Part shown: positions 28,426-36,273 of the stretch, piece after piece
How positions within the stretch are numbered: position 1 is the stretch's first letter
How the letters are laid out: each line of letters opens with the position of its first letter
Origin: Daejeonella oryzae DSM 19973
Lineage (GTDB): Bacteria > Bacteroidota > Bacteroidia > Sphingobacteriales > Sphingobacteriaceae
Direction of reading: 5' to 3'
DNA: 64,000 nt
Assembly: GCF_000422945.1 (NCBI RefSeq)
Contig: NZ_AUHA01000008.1
Span: 18,915-82,914, forward strand
Notes under the pieces: generated by a model
What the model was told of the DNA's origin: nothing
The model's input: the letters and a program-made list of their open reading frames with translations, nothing else
The model's database searches: none
Program-made: the position numbers and the translations under genes

Positions 28426-28661
28426 AATTTTAGCATATCTATCACAGGCAAATGTTTCAACATTTTGTACCCTATACCCTCTTTTTACAACAAATGGAAA
28501 TAAATGTATATCCAATTGTACAAAACTATATACATAGAGTTGATTTTACAGGATGCTAATTGGTTGAAAACCGACACAATTATATATTTTTCCTATGTAT
28601 TAATTGAAATTCAGATTTGGCACACTATTAGAATATCTGGATTTTATAAAACAGATGAATT

Positions 28662-28847
28662 ATGGGAAATAGCAACACACAACATCAGCCTGATCCTCTT
28701 AAAAAGCAAAAAGAGCAGGAGGAAAAAGAATGGGAAAATCCCGCTAATCCCGAAAAAGCTGAAGACCGACGTGAAAGTGAACAAATTGAGAGGCAAAAGG
28801 AAGAAGCTGAACGCAGAAATGAAAATTTAACAGAAAAAGAAATATAA
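28662..28847 (+). CDS. small highly charged protein
   Basis: This is a 61-residue ORF starting MGNSNTQHQPDPLKKQ. It is almost free of hydrophobic residues and very rich in Glu, Lys, Arg, Asn and Gln (EEKEWENPANPEKAEDRR), so the product would be an intrinsically disordered or coiled-coil-like peptide. It has no recognised family. It competes with a 108-codon frame on the same strand, which has a less protein-like composition. It is followed after 22 bp by another very small ORF and a terminator. Confidence 0.5.
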   Translation: MGNSNTQHQPDPLKKQKEQEEKEWENPANPEKAEDRRESEQIERQKEEAERRNENLTEKEI

Positions 28848-28869
28848 TATCAACCTAAACCTTATTATC

Positions 28870-29010
28870 ATGAAAAAGAATCAAAATTTAGCCACTCAAA
28901 AATTAATTAAAAAATTTGACGACCAATTATTAGATATCTTATCAGCAGAATTGAGATCTGTTAAATACAGCAAGACCAAAACAATGAGCCAGGCAGTTAT
29001 TGCAGCTTAG
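28870..29010 (+). CDS. 46-residue small ORF of unknown function
   Basis: The frame starts with ATG at 28870 and ends with TAG at 29008-29010. The product begins MKKNQNLATQKLIKKFDDQL and ends KTKTMSQAVIAA, with an amphipathic helix over about residues 8-32. The upstream region is A-rich, as is usual for Bacteroidota start sites, and a strong terminator follows 22 bp after the stop. These facts make a real mini-gene plausible. A peptide leader or a small regulator are both possible. No maturation enzyme is nearby. Confidence 0.5.
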   Translation: MKKNQNLATQKLIKKFDDQLLDILSAELRSVKYSKTKTMSQAVIAA

Positions 29011-29032
29011 AAAATACTTAATTATAAAAATG

Positions 29033-29064
29033 AAGGGGCATCTGATCAGTATGCCCCTTTATTT
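29033..29064. terminator. terminator after the small ORFs
   Basis: AAGGGGCAT and ATGCCCCTT form a 9-bp stem around a 9-base loop, followed by TTTATTTT on the plus strand. The minus strand also shows a T-rich downstream side, so it may serve the convergent cupin gene as well. Confidence 0.8.
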
Positions 29065-29075
29065 TATCAATTTAA

Positions 29076-29579
29076 TTATCTTCCAAAATCGTCCTGAACT
29101 CTAACAATGTCATCTTCATCAGAAGGATTTTCCGCGTCTGTATGCTGCCAAATTTCTGCTAAAACTCCCCAGTCATCAAGGCCTACCAATCGGTGACGTT
29201 CTCCTTGTTTTAACCTAATCTCATCCCCTTTACTTAATTTTTTTACACTTCCTTCCGCATCAGTTTCGCTTGTAATAACTCCCGCATTACCCTGAATAAC
29301 TTTCCATATTTCAGCTCTTCTGTGATGGTATTGCCATGACAAGCGTTTATCCGGGGCGACCAGCAAAATCTTAGGACTTAATTTTCCTGATATTTTAAGA
29401 TCATCAGTGTTCATTCCATCAAAATATAAATCGGCAAATTTCTGTGCATCCTCCTCCTCTATCACAAAGAAACCACCCCATGGACGGGTCATATCCTTAT
29501 TTTGTATCCTTACTCCGTCTTCACTTAATTTGCTTTCAACTTCTTTAAAAACCTGCTCTTTTGTACGCACTAAATCCAT
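29076..29579 (-). CDS. cupin protein, mannose-6-phosphate isomerase type II-like
   Basis: This 167-residue protein contains a single cupin barrel of the type found at the C-terminus of mannose-1-phosphate guanylyltransferase/phosphomannose isomerase. The sequence WGGFFVIEEEDAQKFA is followed by PDKRLSWQYHHRRAEIWKVI with its metal-binding His/Glu cluster, then GERHRLVGLDDWGVLAEIW. It lacks the nucleotidyltransferase part. A sugar-phosphate isomerase or a non-catalytic sugar-binding role are both open. It is a single gene bounded by terminators. Confidence 0.78.
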   Translation of the reverse strand: MDLVRTKEQVFKEVESKLSEDGVRIQNKDMTRPWGGFFVIEEEDAQKFADLYFDGMNTDDLKISGKLSPKILLVAPDKRLSWQYHHRRAEIWKVIQGNAGVITSETDAEGSVKKLSKGDEIRLKQGERHRLVGLDDWGVLAEIWQHTDAENPSDEDDIVRVQDDFGR

Positions 29580-29607
29580 AGTAATAATTTTAAAATCAAA
29601 GTTAATA

Positions 29608-29640
29608 AAAAAGGGGGCTACATTCCTGCGCCCCCTTTTT
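29608..29640 (-). terminator. terminator of the minus-strand lipoprotein gene
   Basis: AAAAAGGGGGC and GCCCCCTTTTT pair around an 11-base loop. On the minus strand the stem is followed by a T-run. It lies between the lipoprotein stop (29658) and the cupin start, so the two genes are separate units. Confidence 0.85.
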
Positions 29641-29657
29641 CTAAATACTTAGCTTTG

Positions 29658-30254
29658 TTAGTCTACTACTTCACACCCAAAACCGCAAGTTTCAAAAATG
29701 CCACATCCTGTGTTTTTTCCTGATTTGTAAACCGCTAAAACACTATTTCTTGTTAACTTTTTAGAAACTACTAATTTATAATAGGAGATTTTGCTACCGC
29801 TTGTTCCAAAATCAAATTTTAGAATATTCTCTTTATAGCAATCCTGACTTTTATCTTCTTTTAGTGATGGTTGAAATTTTGTCCAGCTAGTCCCGTTGCC
29901 ACTAAAAGCAGCATGAGTAATATCTCCTAATTCAACACAATCGCCTAAATCTAAATTCCAATGGCTTAAATCCTGAACAGTTCCATTTTTTCCGTTGCCC
30001 GGATGAAAATTTTGAACCTGCCAGATCCATTCATAACCTCCGTCAACTTTTGTAACACTTGCTAAACGCACACTGTATGGACTTGCTGCAGATACTGACT
30101 CGCCGCTGCCATTCATTTGCACTTCTTTAACACACTGACTCATCAGTTTTTCCTGCTGATTAATTTCTTCAGCCTGTTTCTTCTCACAGCTTGAAAATGC
30201 GAAAGCTGTAAGAGCAAGGCAAAAAATTGCCGATTTTTTTAATAAATTTTCCAT
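29658..30254 (-). CDS. hypothetical lipoprotein with conserved cysteines
   Basis: This 198-residue protein has a lipoprotein signal peptide (CLALTAFAFSSC, lipid-anchored Cys23). After a polar spacer follows one domain with WIWQVQNFHPGNGKNGT, HWNLDLGDCVELG and a Cys-rich end (GCGIFETCGFGCEVVD). The paired cysteines in the mature part (C40, GDC, QDC, then GCG, TCG and GCE) suggest disulfides in the periplasm or on the surface. No family is recognised. It has its own promoter and terminator. Confidence 0.72.
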   Translation of the reverse strand: MENLLKKSAIFCLALTAFAFSSCEKKQAEEINQQEKLMSQCVKEVQMNGSGESVSAASPYSVRLASVTKVDGGYEWIWQVQNFHPGNGKNGTVQDLSHWNLDLGDCVELGDITHAAFSGNGTSWTKFQPSLKEDKSQDCYKENILKFDFGTSGSKISYYKLVVSKKLTRNSVLAVYKSGKNTGCGIFETCGFGCEVVD

Positions 30255-30299
30255 AGTTGATAGCTTAGAATAAATGATTGCGTTTTATTATTTAGATAA

Positions 30300-30331
30300 T
30301 AAAGTTATCCTAAGTATCATTTATTTTCAAA
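30300..30331 (-). promoter_or_regulatory. candidate promoter of the lipoprotein gene (TTTG-20-TAACTTTA)
   Basis: On the minus strand TTTG (30328-30331) precedes TAACTTTA (30300-30307) by exactly 20 bp. The second element differs from TAnnTTTG only in the last base. The start codon lies about 45 bp downstream. Confidence 0.45.
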
Positions 30332-30364
30332 TTATTAAGGAGATTGTACAAAAATTAGGAACGA

Positions 30365-30382
30365 TTTCTCACAAGTGAGAAA
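30365..30382. repeat. perfect 8-bp inverted repeat, possible operator
   Basis: TTTCTCAC-AA-GTGAGAAA is a perfect 18-bp dyad with no T-run, so it is not a terminator. It sits about 34 bp upstream of the -33 element of the lipoprotein promoter, a position suited to an activator site. The binding protein is unknown. Confidence 0.5.
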
Positions 30383-30569
30383 CAAAAATCAAGTATTGTT
30401 AAAAATTTATAACCGAAAAGATAATTTATATAATTAGGTTTTAGCTAAAATTCTTAAAATCACTTAAAATAACCAGCAAGATAATAACTTAAAAATATGG
30501 TTATATATTACATTTTAATCCTAATAAGAAAATCTGTATAAATTTTGCCGGAATCTTTTTCCACAAATT

Positions 30570-31820
30570 TTAATCTGCAACAGCTCTGAACATTAATGCG
30601 GCAACCGTTAAATTGGTTCGGCTATCAATTAATATGGCTCCACCATTAGATTTATTTTCCTGATACAAATCAAATGTCAGATTTCCTGCAGTTTTTAAAA
30701 CCACTCTTCCAATCTCATTTAAGTTGAACACATGAGGGCTTAACTTTTCCAGTGTATTAATATTAACCTGATAGAGAATTTCCTGAATTCGGCATTTGCT
30801 GACTTTACTATTATGTTGTATTAAATATGTTAAACCAATATCTAAAGGCTGCGAATCCATCCAGCATAAATCTGCTTCGATTAAATTAGAGTTTTTAGGA
30901 AGATTTTTTTCACCAACAATTAAATCGCCTCTGCTTACATCAACATTATCCATTAAATGGATGGTTGCCGACATTCCCGTGTTTGCATTTTCAATCTCGT
31001 TTTCAAAAGTTTCAATTTTGCTGATGACAGATCTGGATCCTGAAGGCATAATTACAACACGGTCATTTACTTTAAAAGTACCGCTTAAAACACGGCCCGC
31101 ATAGCCGCGATAATCGTGTAACTCATCTGTCTGTGGCCTGACAACCCACTGAACCGGCATTCGTGCCTGATCTAAATTTATATCTTCAGTCAGAGAAACT
31201 GATTCCAAATGATCCAGTAAGCTTTTGCCCTGAAACCAGTTCATATTCATAGACTTATTGACCACATTATCCCCTTTTAAGGCGCTCACCGGAATATATG
31301 TAACATCATGAAGATTAAGCTGTGATGCAATAGCAGAATAGGCACTTCTGATTTGATCAAATACGGTCTGATCAAAATTAACCATATCCATTTTATTGAT
31401 ACAAACAACTACATGTTTTAACTCAAGGAGAGAAACAATAAATGAATGCCGCATGGTTTGTTCAACCACACCCTTACGGGCATCAACCAGTATAATGGCC
31501 AGATTGGAATTGGAAGCGCCGGTAACCATGTTTCGGGTATACTGAATATGTCCAGGTGTATCTGCAATGATGAACTTTCTCTTTTCGGTCTGGAAGTATT
31601 TATACGCTACATCGATAGTAATTCCCTGCTCACGTTCTGCTTTCAGCCCATCGGTTAAAATAGCCAGATCAATAGTTCCGTCATCATTTTTGCGGTTTGA
31701 GCGCTGCAACGCTTCCAGCTGATCCGCCAGTATTGATTCACTATCATATAATAGGCGCCCTATCAGCGTACTTTTTCCGTCGTCAACACTTCCGGCAGTA
31801 AAAAATTTAAGTAAATCCAT
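30570..31820 (-). CDS. cysN: sulfate adenylyltransferase subunit 1 (GTPase)
   Basis: CysN is the regulatory GTPase of ATP sulfurylase, which with CysD makes adenosine 5'-phosphosulfate (APS). The 416 residues start LKFFTAGSVDDGKSTLIGR (P-loop). The G-domain motifs DTPGH (IIADTPGHIQY) and NKMD (VVCINKMDMVNF) follow, then EF-Tu-like beta-barrel domains. An open frame extends 46 codons further upstream but lies inside cysD and does not resemble CysN, so I start at the ATG 2 bp before the cysD stop. No C-terminal APS kinase (CysC) domain is present. That agrees with a pathway going directly from APS to sulfite. Confidence 0.93.
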   Translation of the reverse strand: MDLLKFFTAGSVDDGKSTLIGRLLYDSESILADQLEALQRSNRKNDDGTIDLAILTDGLKAEREQGITIDVAYKYFQTEKRKFIIADTPGHIQYTRNMVTGASNSNLAIILVDARKGVVEQTMRHSFIVSLLELKHVVVCINKMDMVNFDQTVFDQIRSAYSAIASQLNLHDVTYIPVSALKGDNVVNKSMNMNWFQGKSLLDHLESVSLTEDINLDQARMPVQWVVRPQTDELHDYRGYAGRVLSGTFKVNDRVVIMPSGSRSVISKIETFENEIENANTGMSATIHLMDNVDVSRGDLIVGEKNLPKNSNLIEADLCWMDSQPLDIGLTYLIQHNSKVSKCRIQEILYQVNINTLEKLSPHVFNLNEIGRVVLKTAGNLTFDLYQENKSNGGAILIDSRTNLTVAALMFRAVAD

Positions 31821-31821
31821 A

Positions 31822-32763
31822 TTAAAAATATCCTCCTTTTTTGCGGTCTTCCATGGCAGCTTCAGAAACTTTATCGTCCATACGGGCGCCGCGTTCTGAA
31901 ATCTTAGAAGCTTTAATCTCTTCAATAATATCATCAATCTGATCGGCTTCTGACTCAATGGCCGCCGTACAGGTCATATCTCCCACGGTTCTGAACCGCA
32001 CTTTTTTACTTGAAACAACATCCAGATGATCCATGTTCAAATGATCGGCCGCTGCCATAATCTGCCCGTTTCTGGTAATTACTTCACGACTATGAGCAAA
32101 ATAAATGGAAGGTAATGAGATTTTTTCTCTTCGGATATAGTTCCATACATCCAGTTCAGTCCAGTTACTTATCGGAAAAACCCGAACATTTTCTCCTTTA
32201 TGAATTCTTCCATTGTAAATATTCCAAAGTTCGGGGCGCTGACGTTTCGGATCCCATTGACCAAATTCATCACGAACAGAAAATATGCGTTCTTTTGCAC
32301 GGGCCTTTTCTTCATCCCGGCGGGCTCCGCCAATACAGGCATCAAAACCATGAGCTGCAATTGTATCCAGCAAAGTAGACGTTTGAAGAGAATTTCTGCT
32401 GGCATTTTTACCTTTCTGTTCAATCACTTTTCCCTGGTCAATTGAATCCTGAACATATCCAACAATCAATTTTTCATTAATCCGGTTAATCATTTCATCC
32501 CGGTAGGTAATAGTTTCGGGGAAATTATGTCCGGTATCGATATGTACCAGCGGAAAAGGAAACTTTCCGGGTCTGAAGGCTTTTTCAGCCAGTCTAACCA
32601 GCGTTATAGAATCTTTGCCGCCGGAAAACAATAAAGCTGGCTTTTCAAACTGACCTGCCACTTCACGCAAAATGTAAATGGCTTCAGATTCCAGCTGATC
32701 CAGATAATCAGCATCCTGTTTATTCATGTGTATTGGATATTGTGAATTTATTAATTCTGTCAT
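31822..32763 (-). CDS. cysD: sulfate adenylyltransferase subunit 2
   Basis: CysD is the catalytic subunit of ATP sulfurylase, of the PP-loop ATP pyrophosphatase family. The pyrophosphate loop is PALLFSGGKDSITLVRLAEKAF, with further blocks VHIDTGHNFPETITYRDE, ACIGGARRDEEKARAKERI and FPISNWTELDVWNYI. I use the ATG at 32761-32763 (MTELINS), directly after the cysH stop. An ATG 36 bp further in (MNKQDADYL) fits the E. coli length better, and an upstream ATG would overlap cysH. It lies between cysH and cysN in the sulfur operon. Confidence 0.93.
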   Translation of the reverse strand: MTELINSQYPIHMNKQDADYLDQLESEAIYILREVAGQFEKPALLFSGGKDSITLVRLAEKAFRPGKFPFPLVHIDTGHNFPETITYRDEMINRINEKLIVGYVQDSIDQGKVIEQKGKNASRNSLQTSTLLDTIAAHGFDACIGGARRDEEKARAKERIFSVRDEFGQWDPKRQRPELWNIYNGRIHKGENVRVFPISNWTELDVWNYIRREKISLPSIYFAHSREVITRNGQIMAAADHLNMDHLDVVSSKKVRFRTVGDMTCTAAIESEADQIDDIIEEIKASKISERGARMDDKVSEAAMEDRKKGGYF

Positions 32764-32764
32764 T

Positions 32765-33472
32765 TCATTTTTCTTTAGTAGCATGCAGGCCGCACTCTTT
32801 TTTATTTTGATCTTCCCACCACCAGCGGCCTGCCCTGAAATCTTCTCCTTCTTTCACAGCTCTGGTGCAGGGTGCGCAGCCAATGCTGGGAAATCCCCGG
32901 TCATGAAGTGAATTATATGGGATATTATTTTCGCGGATATAATCTTTAACCCGGTCTAAGCTCCAATCAAAAAGTGGATGAAACTTTATAATCTGGTTTT
33001 GAGAATCCCATTCCATCGCATCCATGGTTTCGCGATTTAATGATTGTTCTGCTCTGATACCGGTTATCCATATTTCATTGCCAGCAAGAGCACGCTTTAA
33101 AGGTTCAATTTTGCGAATAGAACAGCACTCTTTTCGGTTTTCTACAGATTCGTAAAAACTCGTTGGCCCCTTTCTGCTGACCATATTTCCCACCAATTCC
33201 GTATCCGGATAAAACGCATCAATGGGTTTACCATATCTTTCGATTGTTCTGCTCCATACAGAATAGGTTTCAGGAAACAGCCTGCCGGTATCAAGCGTAA
33301 ATACTTTTATGGGCAAGTGGTTAGAAAATATTATATGAGTGAGCACCTGGTCTTCCCAGCCAAAACTGCTGGAGAAAATGAGTTTACCATTGAAACGATT
33401 TGCCAAAAAAGCAAGTGATTCCGGAATGTCAAGCTTTTTTATATCCATCAATAAATTCTGCGTTAGATCCAT
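32765..33472 (-). CDS. cysH: assimilatory adenylyl-sulfate (APS) reductase
   Basis: CysH reduces the activated sulfate to sulfite with thioredoxin. The 235 residues contain SSSFGWEDQVLTH, TLDTGRLFPET, and the catalytic Cys in KECGLH (C227) near the C-terminus. The pairs C116-C117 and C199-x2-C202 form the [4Fe-4S] site that marks APS reductases and is missing from PAPS reductases. Together with the lack of cysC here, the substrate should be APS, not PAPS. It is preceded by 70 bp after metZ, containing a small TCACT/AGTGA hairpin. Confidence 0.94.
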   Translation of the reverse strand: MDLTQNLLMDIKKLDIPESLAFLANRFNGKLIFSSSFGWEDQVLTHIIFSNHLPIKVFTLDTGRLFPETYSVWSRTIERYGKPIDAFYPDTELVGNMVSRKGPTSFYESVENRKECCSIRKIEPLKRALAGNEIWITGIRAEQSLNRETMDAMEWDSQNQIIKFHPLFDWSLDRVKDYIRENNIPYNSLHDRGFPSIGCAPCTRAVKEGEDFRAGRWWWEDQNKKECGLHATKEK

Positions 33473-33542
33473 ATTATATAATTCCTATTGACTATGTAGA
33501 TTATTATTTCAAATCACTTTTATTTAGTGACCTTTTATAAAG

Positions 33543-34709
33543 TTAAATTGAGTTTTTAAGAGCCGTAAAGATATCTTCCAGAATATCATCCAAATCTTCA
33601 AGCCCTACTGAAATTCGTATCGTTCCGGGATATATTCCAATTTGAGCCCGCTCTTCATCACTCAATTTAGAATGTGTAGTAGACGCGGGATGAGTAGCAA
33701 TAGATCTCGAATCACCAAGATTGGGAGTTAAAAGAATCATTTTAAGTTCATCCATAAATATCTTGGCACGTTCAAATCCGCCTTTAACAGTAAAAGTTAC
33801 AACGCCGCCACCTTGTTTCATCTGCCTTTTGGCTAGTTCATATTGCGGGTGTGATGGCAAATGCGGGTAGCGAACTTCCTCCACTTCCTGATTTTTTTCC
33901 AGCGCTTCTGCAACCTTTAAGGCATTGCTGCAATGCCGGTCCATTCGAAGAGTAAGAGTTTCGAGGCTTTTGGAAATAGTCCATGCATTGAAAGCAGACA
34001 TTGCCGGTCCGGTATGACGGATAAAAAACATGAGTTCTTTCATAAGATCGGCTCTGCCGACCACCACACCACCTAAAACCCGGCCCTGCCCATCCATATA
34101 TTTAGTTGCCGAATGACTGACTAGGTCGGCACCGTACTCTATTGGTTTTTGGAGATAAGGTGTTGCAAAGCAATTATCCACATTGAGAATAAAATTATGT
34201 TTTTTCTTAAGTCTTCCTAACCATTCCAGATCAACTAATTCTAATCCGGGGTTTGAGGGTGTTTCCAGGAATACCATTTTAGTTTCGGGGCGAAGAGCTT
34301 TTTCAAAATATTCAGGTTTTGATGCATCTACATAAGTGGTGGTTATGCCCCATCGCGGCAGCAACTGAGTGAACAGCTGGTGAGTAGAGCCAAAAACTGA
34401 ACGAAAAGCTACAATATGATCACCGCTTCGGAGCAATCCGGCGATAGAAGCAAAAACAGCGGCCATTCCCGAGGCAAATGCAAGACCTGCTTCTGCCCCT
34501 TCCATTTCAACAATTTTATTTATAAACTCAGATGTATTTGGATTGGAATATCTGGAATATAAGTTCCCCTCAACTTCGTCAGCAAACATGGCCCGGCCGT
34601 GTTCGGCATTATCAAAAACAAAACTCGATGTAAGATAAAGCGGCACGGAATGCTCACGGTTACTTGAACGGGTTGTCTGGCTGCGGATTAATTTTGATTG
34701 TTCTCTCAT
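33543..34709 (-). CDS. metZ: O-succinylhomoserine sulfhydrylase-like PLP enzyme
   Basis: This is a Cys/Met-metabolism PLP enzyme of about 388 residues. It has the start SNREHSVPLYLTSSFVFDNA, the tetramer-forming YSRYSNPNT, the PLP region ASGMAAVFASIAGLL, FVLNVD-like LNVDNCFATPYLQKP and the Schiff-base Lys in SATKYMDGQGRVLGG. That last motif with GQGRVLGG is the MetZ signature. It would use the sulfide produced by this operon to make homocysteine from an activated homoserine. I prefer the ATG at 34707-34709; a TTG 42 bp upstream is the alternative. No homoserine acyltransferase is near. Confidence 0.9.
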   Translation of the reverse strand: MREQSKLIRSQTTRSSNREHSVPLYLTSSFVFDNAEHGRAMFADEVEGNLYSRYSNPNTSEFINKIVEMEGAEAGLAFASGMAAVFASIAGLLRSGDHIVAFRSVFGSTHQLFTQLLPRWGITTTYVDASKPEYFEKALRPETKMVFLETPSNPGLELVDLEWLGRLKKKHNFILNVDNCFATPYLQKPIEYGADLVSHSATKYMDGQGRVLGGVVVGRADLMKELMFFIRHTGPAMSAFNAWTISKSLETLTLRMDRHCSNALKVAEALEKNQEVEEVRYPHLPSHPQYELAKRQMKQGGGVVTFTVKGGFERAKIFMDELKMILLTPNLGDSRSIATHPASTTHSKLSDEERAQIGIYPGTIRISVGLEDLDDILEDIFTALKNSI

Positions 34710-34770
34710 TAGTGATGTAAAATTTGGAAATAGATCCAATTGTTTTTTCAATTCATCTAAAAATACCCAT

Positions 34771-36273
34771 TTATATTAGATTCATTATTGTACTCAAAAT
34801 GTTTTTAAGACTTGCCAGGATTACTATAATCCCTACGGAAACCATAATGACTTTTACCGAGATACGGTTTGAAAGCCGGGCTGCAAGTGGTGAAGCAATA
34901 GCGCTGCCAATAACCAGACCGAGTAAGGCATTCCAATGAAGGTTGTTAAGCATGGTAATAAAGGTTAAAGAACTCATCAGGGCGATAAAAAACCGCGAAA
35001 GCTTTACTGTGCCTAATGCATAGCGGGCATTTCTGCCTCCCGCAATTAATGAAGACAGTACAATAGAACCCCAGCCACCGCCACCAACAGCATCTATAAA
35101 TCCGCCGCCAAAACCCAATGGAATTATTTTTTGAATCTTTTTACCCGTTCTTTTTTTGTTAACATGAAAAGATTTGCGGAGAATTACCGCTCCTAAAATC
35201 AAGGTATAAAGCGATACCACCGGACGTGTATAATGACTGTAATGTTCTAATGAAGATAGAATATATGCCCCGCTTACTGCGCCGATAATTCCCGGGATTA
35301 CCAGCTTGTAAAACATACGCATATTCACATTCTTCATCCGGAAATGCATCCAGCCGGCAATTCCATTGCTCATAATTTCAGAAACATGAACGGCGGTGCT
35401 GGCAGAAGCAGGCGGAATTCCCATGGAAAGTGCAAAAGTGGTTGAAGTTACTCCGTATGACATTCCAATAGCTCCATCTATCATTGCGAAAAAAAATCCT
35501 GCAATAAGGAAATAATAAAAACTGGGATGAATATCTATAAGGTAAGATTTGAAAGCTGCATTATTCTCCCAGAACAAAACAGCAATGATTGCAATAGAAA
35601 TTACTAAAGAACTCCAAATGAGCCAGCGCATCCTTTTACTGGATGGTTGTTCTGCAACTGGTTCCACTAATATTGCCGTAGCCTTATTCAGCTCTTTCAC
35701 TTTATAAGCGAAATCACCGTTTAACTTAATTCTTAATTTATTGATCTGCTGTAGCGTATCGTCAATTTCATCAGGCAAATTTGCCTGCAGCATTTCCTTT
35801 AACCTTTTAGCAACAGTTGGCGATTTGCCATTGGTAGAAATGCCCAGCTTCAGATCACCTTTTTTAACGATAGAACCCAGATAAAAATCACAAAGATCCG
35901 GCTTATCGGCTACATTGATCAGTAAGCGCCGATGACGAGCCAATTGCCTGATCATTTCATTAATAAGCGGCTGATCTGTAGCCACAATCACCAGATCTTT
36001 GTTATCAAGATCGTTTTCTTCAAAACTGCGCTTAACAATCCTCAGCCTGGAATAAAGCTCTGCTAATTCGTTCACCTCGGGGCTAACGTGCTGCGCCACA
36101 ACAGTTATTTGAGTTTGCGGGCTGTTAGCCAGTATAGCAGACAGTTTTTCCAGTCCTACATTTCCGGCACCAACAAGCAACACGTGCAGATGATTCAATT
36201 TCAGGAATACAGGAAAAAGCTGATTCCCTGTTTCCTCAAATTCCGCGATCCCGTTATTCTTCGGCAAATTCAT
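34771..36273 (-). CDS. precorrin-2 dehydrogenase fused to TauE/SafE (TSUP) permease
   Basis: This 500-residue protein has two unrelated halves. Residues 18 to about 175 are the CysG/Met8 N-terminal type: FPVFLKLNHLHVLLVGAGNVGLEKL (NAD-binding), VIVATDQPLINEMI, LINVADKPDLCDFYLGSIV and STNGKSPTVAKRLKEML. They oxidise precorrin-2 to sirohydrochlorin. From about 219 (WLIWSSLVISIAIIAVLFW) the rest is a membrane permease with about eight helices and two TSUP motifs (GFFFAMIDGAIGMSYGVTST and GFGGGFIDAVGGGGWGSIV). TSUP proteins carry sulfite, sulfonates or related anions. Position between the methyltransferase gene (20-bp overlap) and metZ ties both halves to siroheme-dependent sulfite reduction. Confidence 0.92.
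   Translation of the reverse strand: MNLPKNNGIAEFEETGNQLFPVFLKLNHLHVLLVGAGNVGLEKLSAILANSPQTQITVVAQHVSPEVNELAELYSRLRIVKRSFEENDLDNKDLVIVATDQPLINEMIRQLARHRRLLINVADKPDLCDFYLGSIVKKGDLKLGISTNGKSPTVAKRLKEMLQANLPDEIDDTLQQINKLRIKLNGDFAYKVKELNKATAILVEPVAEQPSSKRMRWLIWSSLVISIAIIAVLFWENNAAFKSYLIDIHPSFYYFLIAGFFFAMIDGAIGMSYGVTSTTFALSMGIPPASASTAVHVSEIMSNGIAGWMHFRMKNVNMRMFYKLVIPGIIGAVSGAYILSSLEHYSHYTRPVVSLYTLILGAVILRKSFHVNKKRTGKKIQKIIPLGFGGGFIDAVGGGGWGSIVLSSLIAGGRNARYALGTVKLSRFFIALMSSLTFITMLNNLHWNALLGLVIGSAIASPLAARLSNRISVKVIMVSVGIIVILASLKNILSTIMNLI

Larger units (their letters stand above)
30255..30569. other. 315-bp intergenic region without a gene
   Basis: AT-rich, with no convincing ORF on either strand. 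It holds a promoter for the lipoprotein gene (30300-30331) and a perfect inverted repeat (30365-30382). The remainder up to the cysN stop shows no strong hairpin, so no clear terminator for the sulfur operon is seen. Confidence 0.6.

Noticed and set aside
28504..28830. 108-codon plus-strand ORF overlapping the 61-residue ORF
   Set aside because: Its composition is unlike a folded protein. The 61-codon frame in another register starts and ends more plausibly before the next small ORF.
31821..31958. 46-codon N-terminal extension of cysN
   Set aside because: It lies entirely inside cysD in another frame and does not resemble CysN. The ATG at 31818-31820 starts exactly at the conserved N-terminus.
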